Source: JAIBJN01 sp963699495
Lineage (GTDB): Bacteria; Actinomycetota; Thermoleophilia; Gaiellales; Gaiellaceae
NCBI GenBank assembly: GCA_963699495.1
Contig: CAVOUB010000003.1
Location: 372,001 to 436,000, forward strand
Reading direction: 5' to 3'
Length of the DNA stretch: 64,000 nt
Part shown: positions 53,961-62,415 of the stretch, in pieces
Position numbering within the stretch: position 1 is the stretch's first letter
Layout of the letters: every line of letters starts with the position of its first letter
Notes under the pieces: model-generated
What the model was told of the DNA's origin: nothing
The model's input: the letters and a program-made list of their open reading frames with translations, nothing else
The model's database searches: none
Program-made: the position numbers and the translations under genes

Positions 53961-54677
53961 CTACCTCCCGCTGGGGCCGAACCGCTCGGTCCGGACCCGG
54001 CTCGGCTCGTAGCCTAGGCCCACGAGGCCGTCGGCCGCCACCTCGACGAAGCGCGTCGGGCCGCAGACGAACGCGAGCGCCTCCGGGTCGGGCTCGCCGA
54101 AGACCTCCGCGAGCATCTCGGCGTCGACCCGCCGGCCGTAACCCTCCCAGCCGCCCGGCTGCTCGCGCGTCAGCGTGTATGCGACCACCAGCGCAGGATC
54201 GGCTGCGGCGAGCCGGTCGAGCTCCTCGCGGTAGATGACGTCGTCGAGCGTCCGGGACGAGTAGAGCAGGGTCGCCGGCACCTCGCCCCGGGCAGCGGCG
54301 CGATGGCGCAGCATGGCCATGAGGGGCACGACGCCGGAGCCTCCGGCCACCAGGTGCAACGGGCCTCCCGCGGAGCCGTCCCAGACGAAATGACCGCCGA
54401 TCGGCCCGCGCAGCTCGAAGCGGTCGCCCGGCCGCAGCTCCTCCGTGAGGAACGGCGAGACCTCGCCGTCCTCGAGCTCCTCGACCGTCAGCACGAGGCG
54501 CTCGCCCTCGGCAGGCGTGGCGATCGAGTAGCTCCGCTCGGCCTGGTAGCCGTCCTCGGCGGTCAAGCGCACGTCGACGTGCTGGCCGGGGCGATGGCCG
54601 GCCCAGCCGGGCACGTCGAGGACGAGGCTCGTGACGCGCGGTGTCTCCCGGACGAGCTCGACGACCTCCGCGAGCAG
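53961..54677 (-). CDS. Flavin/NAD oxidoreductase (ferredoxin reductase-like), start codon missing
   Basis: About 238 residues: FAD-binding barrel (GHRPGQHVDVRL, RSYSIATPAEG) and NAD domain (LVAGGSGVVPLMAMLRHRAA, FVCGPTRFVE). Conserved reading continues upstream of GTG 54614 as RWLLAEVVELVRETPRVTS, so a GTG start there would cut the first strand. The expected Met position reads CTA-CGC-TGG and abuts the fold-back element ending at 54686. No ATG, GTG or TTG is available; CTG 54677 is the nearest possible start. It probably passes electrons from NAD(P)H to the molybdoenzyme next door. Confidence 0.75.
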   Translation of the reverse strand: MLAEVVELVRETPRVTSLVLDVPGWAGHRPGQHVDVRLTAEDGYQAERSYSIATPAEGERLVLTVEELEDGEVSPFLTEELRPGDRFELRGPIGGHFVWDGSAGGPLHLVAGGSGVVPLMAMLRHRAAARGEVPATLLYSSRTLDDVIYREELDRLAAADPALVVAYTLTREQPGGWEGYGRRVDAEMLAEVFGEPDPEALAFVCGPTRFVEVAADGLVGLGYEPSRVRTERFGPSGR

Positions 54678-54685
54678 CCAGCGTA

Positions 54686-54850
54686 GGGCTCCTAGCGGGA
54701 TGATGGCCCCCAGGCTGGGTGCGATGGGTGGTTCGAGGCAAGGACGCAGGGAGCACTCATACCTGGAGAGGTATGGGTGCGACTGAGGACGCCGCCTCGG
54801 GCCGCCCAGCGCGGCCAGACGGGATCGCTCGTCATTCCGCTAGGAGCCCT
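54686..54850. repeat. 165-base MITE-like fold-back element at a gene junction
   Basis: The ends are 18-base inverted repeats with one mismatch: GGGCTCCTAGCGGGATGA at 54686-54703 against 54832-54849. Pairing continues inward (GAGGC and GTATGGGTGC blocks) to a central hairpin CATACC-TGGAGA-GGTATG. TA flanks it on both sides (54684-54685 and 54851-54852), as expected for a TA target duplication. The right TA is part of the molybdoenzyme stop codon TAA; the left end touches the first codons of the flavin reductase. Confidence 0.75.
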
Positions 54851-55452
54851 TAGTCGCCCCAGTACCGCTGCTCCTGCCACGGGTCTCCGTAGAGGTGGTA
54901 GCCGAGGGACTCCCAGAAGCCGGGCTCGTCCTCGTCCATGAGCCGCAGGCCGCGCACCCACTTGGCGCTCTTCCAGAAGTAGAGGTGCGGGACGAGCAGG
55001 CGGGCCGGGCCGCCGTGCTCGGGGTCGAGCGGCTCGCCGTCGTAGCCGAAGGCCACCCAGGCCTTGCCGCCGGTGACGTCCTCGAGCGGGAGGTTGGTCG
55101 TGTAGCCGCCGTCGCTCCAGGCCGTCACGTAGGCGGCGTCGGTGTCCACGGCCTCGAGCAGCGTGTCCACGGACACGCCTTCCCAGTCCGTGTCCAGCTT
55201 CGACCACTTCGTGACGCAGTGGATGTCCTTGGTGATCGTCTCGCTCGGGAGCGCGCGGAACTCCTCCCAGCTCCAGCGGGCGAGCTCCTCGCCTCCCTCG
55301 GAGATGGTGAAGCTCCAGGTCTCGAGCGGCGTATGCGGCGTCGGGCCGGCCGAGAGGACGGGGAAGTCATGGGTCTCGTACTGGCCGGGCGGGATGCGCC
55401 CGCTCTCGTCGCCCCCGCCCCGGCCGCGAAAGCCGCGGGTGATGAAGGCCAT
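54850..55452 (-). CDS. Sulfite-oxidase-family molybdopterin enzyme (YuiH/MsrP-like)
   Basis: 200 residues, a single oxidoreductase molybdopterin-binding domain without signal peptide or dimer domain. The molybdenum ligand is Cys in KDIHCVTKWSKLDT; WEGVSVDTLLEAV, YTTNLPLED, HGGPARLLVPHLYFWKSAKW are family motifs. It may act on sulfite, sulfoxides or other oxyanions. The flavin reductase and DUF6510 genes that follow form a recurrent trio, here split by an inserted element. Confidence 0.88.
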   Translation of the reverse strand: MAFITRGFRGRGGGDESGRIPPGQYETHDFPVLSAGPTPHTPLETWSFTISEGGEELARWSWEEFRALPSETITKDIHCVTKWSKLDTDWEGVSVDTLLEAVDTDAAYVTAWSDGGYTTNLPLEDVTGGKAWVAFGYDGEPLDPEHGGPARLLVPHLYFWKSAKWVRGLRLMDEDEPGFWESLGYHLYGDPWQEQRYWGD

Positions 55453-55504
55453 GGTCTCCTCCGGGTCGTTGGCGCGAGCTTAGTCCCTGCTCGAGCGGAC
55501 TGCG

Positions 55505-56143
55505 CTACAGCGCCAGGCGCTCGACGTCTCCCGCCCGTCCGACGAGCACCTCGGAGACGAGGTCGGGCGGAAAGAGACCGTGCTCGACGACGCCGGGCGT
55601 CGCGGAGAGCCGCGCTGCGAGCTCCGCGGGGTTCTCGACGGGGCCCCGGTAGTCCGCGATCAGCCCTCCGTCGGGGCTGGGCGGCCCGCCCCTCAGGTCG
55701 GCCGGGGCGACGCGCGCGAGCGTCGCGCGGACCCCGTACGAGAGGATCTCCAGCGGGACGGGCGGAGCGACGACCTGGACGAGCTTGTCGGATGAGGCGA
55801 TGACGACGAAGCGCTCCGCGGCAGCCGCCACGACCTTCTCCCGCGTGTGCGCGCCGCCGCCGCCCTTGACGAGCCAGCCGTCCGGCGCGATCTGGTCGGC
55901 GCCGTCGACCGCGAGGTCGAGGCGCTCGAGCTCGTCGAAGGGCTCGACCCGCAGTCCCAGCTCGCGCGCCGCCGTCTCCGTCTGCAGGGATGTGGCGACG
56001 CACCGTAGCCGCAGGCCACGGCCGGCCAGGGCCGGGAGGAAGTAGGCGACGGTCGTGCCCGTCCCGAGCCCCACCAGCATGCCCTCCTCCACCACTTCGG
56101 CGGCAGCCTCCGCCGCGAGGCGCTTCTCGTCCTCGGTGCTCAT
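55505..56143 (-). CDS. rpiA: Ribose-5-phosphate isomerase A
   Basis: 212 residues. GMLVGLGTGTTVAYFLPAL binds phosphate, AVDGADQIAP and VKGGGGAHTREKVVA carry the catalytic Asp and Glu/Lys. The C-terminal half is slightly divergent but complete. It interconverts ribose 5-phosphate and ribulose 5-phosphate. Divergent from the SDR gene with a 26-base gap. A link to the nucleoside hydrolase locus is possible in metabolism but not in gene order. Confidence 0.92.
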   Translation of the reverse strand: MSTEDEKRLAAEAAAEVVEEGMLVGLGTGTTVAYFLPALAGRGLRLRCVATSLQTETAARELGLRVEPFDELERLDLAVDGADQIAPDGWLVKGGGGAHTREKVVAAAAERFVVIASSDKLVQVVAPPVPLEILSYGVRATLARVAPADLRGGPPSPDGGLIADYRGPVENPAELAARLSATPGVVEHGLFPPDLVSEVLVGRAGDVERLAL

Positions 56144-56169
56144 CTCAATCAGCGTAGGATCCGGGCAGG

Positions 56170-56943
56170 ATGTCCTCGGAGGCCGAGCTCGCGGGGAAGG
56201 TCGCGCTCGTCACGGGCGGCGGCCGCGGGATCGGGCGCGGGATCGCGCTCGAGCTGGCCCGCGCAGGGGCGCGCGTCACCGTCGCCGCGCGGACGAGAGA
56301 GCAGGTCGAGGCCACCGCGGCCGAGATCGGCGGGCTCGCGATCGAGGCCGACGTCTCCGACCGTGCCGACGTCGAGCGGATGATCGCTCAGGCCGAGGAA
56401 GAACTTGGGCCCCTCGACGTCCTCGTCAACAACGCGGGCATCGCGCTCTGGGAGGAGAAGGCCTGGGAGGTCGACCCCGACGAGTGGTGGCACGTCCTCG
56501 AGGTCAACGTGCGCGGCGTCTACCTCTGCTGCCGGGCGGCCATCCCGGGCATGATCGAGCGCGGGGGCGGCCGGATCGTCAACGTGGCGAGTGGCGCCGC
56601 GTACCTGCCCGGCAGCCGTTCGACGGCCTACAGCGCCAGCAAGGCCGCCGTGCACCGCTTCAGCGAGACGCTCGCGAACCAGCTCGCGCCGCACGGCATC
56701 CCCGTCTTCTCGATCAGCCCCGGGCTGGTGCGCACCGAGCTGATCGGCGACAACTTCGGCGACGACGCGCCCTGGACGCCGCCGGAGCTGGCGCCGCGGC
56801 TCGTCCGCGCGCTCGCCTCCGGGCGGCTCGACGCGCTCTCGGGCCGCTACCTCCACGCCGAGCACGACGACATCGACGACGTGGCGAGCCGAGCCGACGA
56901 GATCGTGGCAGCCGACCTGAACTCGATCCGGCTCCGGCGCTAG
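56170..56943 (+). CDS. Short-chain dehydrogenase/reductase
   Basis: 257 residues. NADP motif VTGGGRGIGRGIALELA, NNAGIALWEEK, and the catalytic set Ser in VASGAAYLPG with Tyr-x-x-x-Lys in AYSASKAAVHRF. It resembles 3-ketoacyl-ACP reductases but the substrate cannot be set from sequence. TAGGAT at 56155-56160 is a probable -10 giving a very short leader. It is followed after 6 bases by the ROK kinase. Confidence 0.88.
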   Translation: MSSEAELAGKVALVTGGGRGIGRGIALELARAGARVTVAARTREQVEATAAEIGGLAIEADVSDRADVERMIAQAEEELGPLDVLVNNAGIALWEEKAWEVDPDEWWHVLEVNVRGVYLCCRAAIPGMIERGGGRIVNVASGAAYLPGSRSTAYSASKAAVHRFSETLANQLAPHGIPVFSISPGLVRTELIGDNFGDDAPWTPPELAPRLVRALASGRLDALSGRYLHAEHDDIDDVASRADEIVAADLNSIRLRR

Positions 56944-56949
56944 GAGACC

Positions 56950-57909
56950 ATGGCGACTTTCCGCGGCGGCGTCGACCTCGGAGGCACGAAGATCCTCGCC
57001 GCGGTGGTCGCGGCCGACAACTCGGTCGTCGGCCAGTCGCGGCACTTGACGCCCCGCACGGGCGGGCCCGAGGCCGTGGCGGCCGAGATCGCCGAGACGG
57101 TGCGGGAGGCAGCCGGGTCGGTCGGCGTCGCCCTCGAGGAGCTCGCCGGAATCGGCGTCGGCTCTCCGGGAGCCGTCGACCAGGAGGCGGGCACGGTCGC
57201 CCATGCCCGGAACCTCCCCGACTGGGACAGGTCCTTCCCGCTGGCCGCGATGCTGGCCGGGGCGCTCGGCTCGACCGTCCGGGTCGACAACGACGTGAAG
57301 GTGGCGGTGGCAGCCGAGGCCGAGCTCGGTGCCGGCAGGCCGTACGCCTCCCTGCTCGGCGTCTGGTGGGGAACCGGGATCGGCGGCGGCATCGTCCTCG
57401 ACCGAAAGCTCTGGCGCGGCCGAGGCGCGGCAGGCGAGATCGGTCACATGGTCGTCAGGCGTGGTGGCGCACACTGCCCGTGCGGGCGCCGGGGCTGCCT
57501 GGAGGCGTACGCCGGCAGAGGAGCGATGGAGACCCGGGCCCGGGAGCTGGTCAAGCGGGGACGCAAGACCGCGCTCTTCGAGTTGATGGAGAAGCGCGGG
57601 CGCGTGCGGCTGACGAGCGGAGTCTGGGCCGCCGCGCTCGAACAGGGCGACGAGATGGCGATCGGACTGATGCACCGTGCCGTTGCCGCGCTCGGGGCCG
57701 GGATCGGCTCGGCGGTGAACCTGCTCGACGTCGAGGCCGTCGTCATCGGCGGCGGCCTGGGGACGCGGCTCGGCCAGCCCTATGCCGAGCGGATCGCAGA
57801 GGCGATGCAGCCGCACCTCTTCGTCGACGAGCGGCCTCCGGCGCTGATGCCGGCGGCGCTCGGCGACCTCGCGGGCGCAATCGGCGCCGCCCTCCTCGTC
57901 GAGGGCTAG
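56950..57909 (+). CDS. ROK-family sugar kinase (glucokinase-like)
   Basis: 319 residues without a DNA-binding domain. FRGGVDLGGTKILAAVV is the ATP phosphate loop, GVGSPGAVDQEAG the substrate region, RGAAGEIGHMVVRRGGAHC and CPCGRRGCLEAYAG the ROK zinc site with the catalytic neighbourhood. Glucose is the usual substrate but others are possible. The gene overlaps convergent rnc by 4 bases. Confidence 0.88.
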   Translation: MATFRGGVDLGGTKILAAVVAADNSVVGQSRHLTPRTGGPEAVAAEIAETVREAAGSVGVALEELAGIGVGSPGAVDQEAGTVAHARNLPDWDRSFPLAAMLAGALGSTVRVDNDVKVAVAAEAELGAGRPYASLLGVWWGTGIGGGIVLDRKLWRGRGAAGEIGHMVVRRGGAHCPCGRRGCLEAYAGRGAMETRARELVKRGRKTALFELMEKRGRVRLTSGVWAAALEQGDEMAIGLMHRAVAALGAGIGSAVNLLDVEAVVIGGGLGTRLGQPYAERIAEAMQPHLFVDERPPALMPAALGDLAGAIGAALLVEG

Positions 57910-58556
57910 TCGGCCGCGAGCTTCTCCAGGGCCTCGCGGGCCGCCGACTGCTCGGCCGCCTTCTTCGACGCGCCCTGCCCGGTGCCCACGGTCTCGCCGT
58001 CGATCGTTGCCGCGCACGTGAAGCTGCGGTCGTGCGGCGGCCCCTCGACCGTCACGACCGAGTAGGTGACGGCCATCCCGCGGCGGGCAAGCTCTTCCTG
58101 GAGCTCCGTCTTGTAGTCCACGTGGCCCTCGAGCGCGTAGTCGATGCGCTCCTGGAAGGCCTCTACGATCGGCGTGCGGATGGGCTCGAAGCCGTGCTCG
58201 AGGTAGAGCGCGCCGAGGCAGGCCTCGACGAGCGCTGCGAGGACGTTGCGGTTTGCCGAGAGGCGCAGGAGCTCGTCCGAGTCCACGGCGCCGGCGTTGC
58301 TCGCGAAGAGCTCTCCCAGCCCCAGCCGCTTGCCGACGAGCGCGCAGCTCTGGCGCGACACGACGTGGGCGCGGACCTTGGCCAGCTGCCCCTCCGCCTC
58401 GTTCGGAAAGCGGTCGTAGAGCTCCTCGGCGATCGCGAGCCCGAGCACGCTGTCACCGAGGAACTCGAGCCGCTCGTAGGAATCGGAGCGGCTCGGCGCC
58501 CACGAGGCGTGCGTGAAGGCGTGGCGAAGGCGCTCTTCCGGAAGCGCCCGGATCAG
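57906..58556 (-). CDS. rnc: Ribonuclease III
   Basis: About 216 residues. The RNase III signature ERLEFLGDSVLGLAIAEEL with its acidic residues, then NVLAALVEACLGALYLEHG, and a C-terminal double-stranded RNA-binding domain (DYKTELQEELARRGMAVTY, GASKKAAEQSAAREAL). No ATG, GTG or TTG lies between the acpP stop and the conserved region. CTG 58556 (read as MIRALPEERL) is the best start; a hidden sequence error is possible. It processes rRNA and other double-stranded RNA. Confidence 0.88.
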   Translation of the reverse strand: MIRALPEERLRHAFTHASWAPSRSDSYERLEFLGDSVLGLAIAEELYDRFPNEAEGQLAKVRAHVVSRQSCALVGKRLGLGELFASNAGAVDSDELLRLSANRNVLAALVEACLGALYLEHGFEPIRTPIVEAFQERIDYALEGHVDYKTELQEELARRGMAVTYSVVTVEGPPHDRSFTCAATIDGETVGTGQGASKKAAEQSAAREALEKLAAD

Positions 58557-58584
58557 AGCGAGGAGCGAGCCCCCTTGCTCCTCG

Positions 58585-58830
58585 TTACTGGTGGGAGAAG
58601 ATGTAGTCGACTGCCTGCCCGACGGTCTGGATCTGCTGGGCGTCCTCGTCCGAGATCTTGATCCCGAACTGGTCCTCGAGCTCCATGATGAGCTCGACGA
58701 GGTCCAGCGAGTCGGCGTCGAGATCTTCCTGGAACGACGCCTCCTCCGTAAGCTCGCTCTCCTCGATCCCGAGCTGCTCGACAAGAACGTCCTTCACCCG
58801 CTCGGCGATCTCCTCGCGCGAAGCTGCCAT
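58585..58830 (-). CDS. acpP: Acyl carrier protein
   Basis: 81 residues, acidic. The phosphopantetheine Ser lies in DLDADSLDLVELIMELEDQF. The start is ATG 58830 (MAASREEIAERVKDVLVEQL), preceded by GAGAGGAAC. TAGCAT at 58886-58891 on the minus strand is a probable -10, giving a ~47-base leader. It carries growing fatty acids and lies between plsX and rnc as usual, but a 168-base fold-back element separates it from plsX. Confidence 0.95.
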   Translation of the reverse strand: MAASREEIAERVKDVLVEQLGIEESELTEEASFQEDLDADSLDLVELIMELEDQFGIKISDEDAQQIQTVGQAVDYIFSHQ

Positions 58831-58900
58831 CTTGTTCCTCTCCCTGCCTTTCTCTGTTTCGGACACCCAGCGTGAACGGCGCCGGATGCTACCACGCCCG

Positions 58901-59068
58901 TCGATGCCCGGCCGGTACTTGACGCGCGTCGGGGGCGGCTGCGACCAAGCCGGGCGCCGTGGTCGTCCGCAGTCGCGTACCGGTTGGTACGCGCAAGGGC
59001 GAGCGCGACGATCCGGCGCCGCGTCGCAGGCGTCATCCGGCGCGTGAGAAGTGCCGGCCGGGCATCGA
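58901..59068. repeat. 168-base fold-back element upstream of acpP
   Basis: TCGATGCCCGGCCGG at 58901-58915 pairs exactly with 59054-59068, and pairing continues inward (ACGCGC, CTGCGAC, CGGGCGCC blocks) to a central hairpin GCGTACC-GGTT-GGTACGC at 58975-58992. The element fills nearly all of the plsX-acpP gap, directly upstream of the acpP -10 box. A GGTAG/CTACC pair just outside the ends suggests that the pairing once reached further. Confidence 0.75.
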
Positions 59069-59079
59069 GGTAGATCGTT

Positions 59080-60078
59080 TCACGGGGCGGCGCCCTCGCG
59101 CACGCGCGTGGCCAGGCGCCCGGCCACCCGGTCGACCACCCCGCCGGTCACGCCGAGTGCCGCATAACGGACGGCGTTGGCGATCGCCGTCGCCGACGAG
59201 TTGCCGTGCGCGATGACGACGAGGCCGCGCAGGCCGAGGAGGTAGGCCCCCCCGTAGGTGTCCGGGTCGAGGCGCGCCCGCATGGCGCGCGCCGCGGGAC
59301 GGATGAGCAGGCCGCCCACCTTGCCGCGCAGCGAGCCGGTCACTTCCTCTCGAAACGCCTCGAGCGTCGTCTGGATCGTCCCCTCGAGCAGCTTCAGCGC
59401 CATGTTCCCCGTGAAGCCGTCGCAGACGACCACGTCGGCCGCCTTGCGCAGGAGGTCACGGCCCTCGACGTTGCCGACGAATCGAAGCCCCGGCGCGCCG
59501 GCCAGCTCGGCGTGAGCCTCGCGGACGAGCTTGTTCCCCTTCTCCGGCTCCTCCCCGATGGAGAGAAGCGCGACGGTCGGGCTCGAGAGGCCGACGATGT
59601 CCTCGGCGAAGACGGCTCCCATATGTGCGAACTGGAGCAGGTGCTCGGGCCGCGCGTCCGCGTTGGCGCCGGAGTCGATGAGGATCGACGGGCCCCCGAG
59701 CGCGGGGATGGGGACTGCGATCGCCGGCCGGTGGACGTCCGGAAGCCGGCGGATCTCCAGGAGCCCGGCTGCGAGCATCGCGCCCGTGTTCCCGGCTCCC
59801 ACGACCGCGTCGGCCGTGCCGTCGTGAACCGCACGGCAGGCGAGGAAGAGTGAGCTCTCGCGCTTTTCGCGCACGGCCTCGGACGGCTTCTCGTCCATCG
59901 CGACCACCTGGTCGGCGTGGACGATCTCGAGGCCGCCCGCGATCGGCGCGAGCACGTCGCGCCGGCCGAAGAGGATCGGAACGACGTCGGCGGACGCCGC
60001 GGCACGCGCGCCTGCGACGATCTCCTCCGGCGCCCGATCGCCGCCCATGGCGTCGACGGCGACCCGGACGGGCGTCAT
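59080..60078 (-). CDS. plsX: Phosphate acyltransferase PlsX
   Basis: 332 residues. RVAVDAMGGDRAPEEIVAGA opens the protein; VVGAGNTGAMLAAGL, ILIDSGANADARPEHLLQFA, VVCDGFTGNMALKLLEGT and VVIAHGNSSATAIANAVRYA are PlsX motifs. It makes acyl-phosphate from acyl-ACP for membrane lipid synthesis. It starts at ATG 60078, 12 bases after rpmF. Confidence 0.95.
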   Translation of the reverse strand: MTPVRVAVDAMGGDRAPEEIVAGARAAASADVVPILFGRRDVLAPIAGGLEIVHADQVVAMDEKPSEAVREKRESSLFLACRAVHDGTADAVVGAGNTGAMLAAGLLEIRRLPDVHRPAIAVPIPALGGPSILIDSGANADARPEHLLQFAHMGAVFAEDIVGLSSPTVALLSIGEEPEKGNKLVREAHAELAGAPGLRFVGNVEGRDLLRKAADVVVCDGFTGNMALKLLEGTIQTTLEAFREEVTGSLRGKVGGLLIRPAARAMRARLDPDTYGGAYLLGLRGLVVIAHGNSSATAIANAVRYAALGVTGGVVDRVAGRLATRVREGAAP

Positions 60079-60090
60079 CGGGTCACGGTG

Positions 60091-60279
60091 CTACGGAGCG
60101 GAGGTACGGAGCGGCTCGACCTCGCGGCCCCGGTAGGTGCCGCAGGTCGGGCAGACGTGGTGCGGCCGCTTCGGCTGGTGGCACTGCCGGCACTCGACGA
60201 GTGCGGGGACCGACGCCTTGTGCGTCGCCCGCCGCTTGTCGCGGCGCGACTTGGAGGTCTTTCGCTTCGGAACGGCCAT
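60091..60279 (-). CDS. rpmF: 50S ribosomal protein L32
   Basis: 62 residues: MAVPKRKTSKSRRDKRRATH, then a zinc ribbon with CRQC and CPTCG, the zinc-binding (C+) form of L32. TATACT on the minus strand ends about 11 bases before the ATG and could give rpmF its own start within the operon. Confidence 0.95.
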   Translation of the reverse strand: MAVPKRKTSKSRRDKRRATHKASVPALVECRQCHQPKRPHHVCPTCGTYRGREVEPLRTSAP

Positions 60280-60304
60280 CGCGGCGGCTGAGTATAGCTG
60301 GCCG

Positions 60305-60814
60305 CTACAGGCGATCGCGCAGTTCGGCGAGCGCTGCCCAGCGCGGGTCGACCTCCTCGCCCTCGTGCTCGTGCGGCTCGCGGTTGAGATCCTTGCCGCA
60401 CACCGGGCAGAGGCCGGCGCAGTCGCCACGGCAGAGGATCTTGTCCGGAAGGGCGAGCGCGACCGCGTCGTGAGCCCACGCGGAGAGGTCGAGCTTGTCG
60501 TCCGCGAGGTACGGGGTCGTGAGCTCATCGGACTCCCCCGGGCTCGTCGCCTGGTACTCGCGGCTGGCGACGTGCACGTCCAGCCCCGCGTCGGCGAGAC
60601 AGCGCACGCAGGGCCCGAGGATCCGCACGTCGAGCTCGAGCTCGAGGACGAGGCCGGAGCTGGTGCGCGTCAGCGTGAGGGCGGCCTCAGGGCTCTCCGG
60701 CACCGGGACGTAGCGCTGGCCCCCGAGCTCGAGGGGCTCCAGGTCCACGGCGTGGACGTCCCGGAGCTGGTCGCCCGGGCGCAACTTGGCGTTGCGGACG
60801 TTGAAGATCGTCAC
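60305..60814 (-). CDS. DUF177/YceD-family protein
   Basis: 169 residues from GTG 60814. LGPCVRCLADAGLDV in the middle and CRGDCAGLCPVCGKDLNREP at the C-terminus are the YceD metal-ligand Cys motifs. YceD-type proteins are always beside rpmF and are linked to 23S rRNA accumulation. The start follows a GAAGGT ribosome site. Confidence 0.88.
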   Translation of the reverse strand: MTIFNVRNAKLRPGDQLRDVHAVDLEPLELGGQRYVPVPESPEAALTLTRTSSGLVLELELDVRILGPCVRCLADAGLDVHVASREYQATSPGESDELTTPYLADDKLDLSAWAHDAVALALPDKILCRGDCAGLCPVCGKDLNREPHEHEGEEVDPRWAALAELRDRL

Positions 60815-60846
60815 ACCTTCACCGTAGCGAACGGGTTAGGGCGAGC

Positions 60847-61338
60847 TTAGACGGGCTGCTGGTCGTCGGCCATGTCGGCCACGACCGTCTCCTGCGAGCG
60901 CTCGTGGAGCCGCTCGCGGCCGCGCCGCACGGCGCCGAGGAACTTGTCCAGGTTGACCTCGAGCGTGGAGAGGATCGAGTCCGCCCAGTCCTCCATCTCG
61001 AGGCGCGTCTCGCGCGCCTGGCGGCGGGCCTCCTCGACGATCTCCTGCGCCTGGCGCTCGGCCAGCTTGGCGATCTCGGTCTGCGACGCCTCCCGAACGG
61101 CCTGCTCGCGCGCCTCGCCCAGGATGCGGTCGGCCTCGCGCTTGGCCTCGGCCAGCATCTCCTGGCGCTCCTTCACGATCCACCGGGCCTGCTTGATCTC
61201 CTCGGGGATCGTCGCCCGCATCTGGTCGAGGATGTCGTAGATCTCCTCGCGGTCGATGCGGACCTGATCGGTGAGCGGAACCGCCTTCGCGTTGTGCACG
61301 AGGTCGTCGAGCTTGTCGATGAGAACGAGAACGTCCAT
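60847..61338 (-). CDS. DivIVA/ATP-synthase-B-like coiled-coil protein
   Basis: 163 residues, almost wholly helical and charged, with a short leading segment MDVLVLIDKLDDLVHNAKAV that resembles DivIVA-domain membrane-binding starts. The coil carries KERQEMLAEAKREADRILGE and EEARRQARETRLEMEDWADS. Such proteins sit between coaD and rpmF in many actinobacteria (SepIVA-like in mycobacteria) and are linked to polar growth or division. TAGACT, 7 bases before the ATG, overlaps the coaD stop. Confidence 0.75.
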   Translation of the reverse strand: MDVLVLIDKLDDLVHNAKAVPLTDQVRIDREEIYDILDQMRATIPEEIKQARWIVKERQEMLAEAKREADRILGEAREQAVREASQTEIAKLAERQAQEIVEEARRQARETRLEMEDWADSILSTLEVNLDKFLGAVRRGRERLHERSQETVVADMADDQQPV

Positions 61339-61348
61339 GCGGGCCAGT

Positions 61349-61879
61349 CTACTCTTGCGGGCTGACAGGCGCGCCGGGCCGACCCTGCGGAAAGAGCTCG
61401 CGGAAACGGCGCGCCACGGGCTCCGGAACCAGGTCGTCGACGTTGCCGCCGAAGGAGGCGACCTCCTTCACGCCGCTCGAAGACAGGAAGCTGTACTGCG
61501 GGCTCGACATCAGGTACATCGTTTCGACTTCGGGGGCGAGATTCCGGTTCAGGTGGTGCATCTGGAACTCCCACTCGAAGTCCGAGATGGCGCGCAGGCC
61601 CTTCACCATCGTGCGGGCGCCGAAGCGGCGCGCGAACTCGACGACGAGTTCGGAGAAGACCTCCACCTGCACGTTGGAGACGTCGGCGAGCGCCTCGCGC
61701 AGGAAGGCCACCCGCTCGTCCACGGAGAACATCGTCGCCTTGTGCTGGGGGTCGCGCACGACCCCCACGATCACGCGCTCGAAGATGCCCGCCGTCCGCC
61801 TGATGATGTCGAGATGGCCGTTCGTGACCGGGTCATAGCTGCCCGGGCAGATGCAGGTGACGGGATCGGAATTGCTCAC
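61349..61879 (-). CDS. coaD: Phosphopantetheine adenylyltransferase
   Basis: 176 residues. CICPGSYDPVTNGHLDIIRR contains the nucleotidyltransferase TxGH motif (TNGH); VKGLRAISDFEWEFQMHHLN and the late SSSGVKEVASFGGNVDDLVP segment are standard CoaD. It makes dephospho-CoA. The start GTG 61879 overlaps the rsmD stop by 4 bases. Confidence 0.95.
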   Translation of the reverse strand: MSNSDPVTCICPGSYDPVTNGHLDIIRRTAGIFERVIVGVVRDPQHKATMFSVDERVAFLREALADVSNVQVEVFSELVVEFARRFGARTMVKGLRAISDFEWEFQMHHLNRNLAPEVETMYLMSSPQYSFLSSSGVKEVASFGGNVDDLVPEPVARRFRELFPQGRPGAPVSPQE

Positions 61880-62415
61880 CTGGACGCCTCGAAGACCGTC
61901 ACCCGCGACGAGCCGTAGCGGCGGCTCGTCCGCCTGGGAAGCGGCAGGTCGGGCTCATCGCGCGCGTCGGACTCGACGACGACGACGCCGTTGTCCGCCA
62001 GGACGGTTGGCAGGTGGGAGGCAAGGTTCGGCAGGGTACGAGCGAGCATGGCATAGGGAGGGTCGACCAGCACGAGATCGTAACGCCTGCCTCCCGCCGC
62101 GTCGGCCGCCAGCTTGCGGCGCGCGTCCTCGCGCAGGACGACCGCCCCCTCCAGCCCGAGCTTGTCCAGGTTGCGGAGGATCGTCTCGGCCGCGTCCCGG
62201 TCGGACTCGACGAAGGTCACCCGCTCGGCCCCGCGGGAGAGCGCCTCGAGCCCCATCGCCCCGGAGCCCGCGTAGAGGTCGAGCACCTCCGCCCCGTCCA
62301 CCGGTCCGATGAGGTTGAAGACGGCCTCGCGCACACGGTCGCCCGTGGGGCGCGTGTCCAGGCCCTTCGGCGCGAAGATGCGCGCGCCCTTACGCGAACC
62401 CGCGATTATCCTCAA
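61876..62415 (-). CDS. rsmD: 16S rRNA (guanine966-N2)-methyltransferase RsmD
   Basis: 179 residues from TTG 62415. RIIAGSRKGARIFAPKGLDT, RPTGDRVREAVFNLIG, EVLDLYAGSGAMGLEALSRG and YDLVLVDPPYAM, the last being the catalytic DPPY of N2-methyltransferases. It overlaps recG by 26 bases. Confidence 0.92.
   Translation of the reverse strand: MRIIAGSRKGARIFAPKGLDTRPTGDRVREAVFNLIGPVDGAEVLDLYAGSGAMGLEALSRGAERVTFVESDRDAAETILRNLDKLGLEGAVVLREDARRKLAADAAGGRRYDLVLVDPPYAMLARTLPNLASHLPTVLADNGVVVVESDARDEPDLPLPRRTSRRYGSSRVTVFEASR

Noticed and set aside
53961..54614. GTG 54614 as the natural start of the flavin reductase
   Set aside because: Family-like sequence (RWLLAEVVELVRETPRV) continues for about 24 codons upstream, so this start would remove part of the FAD domain.
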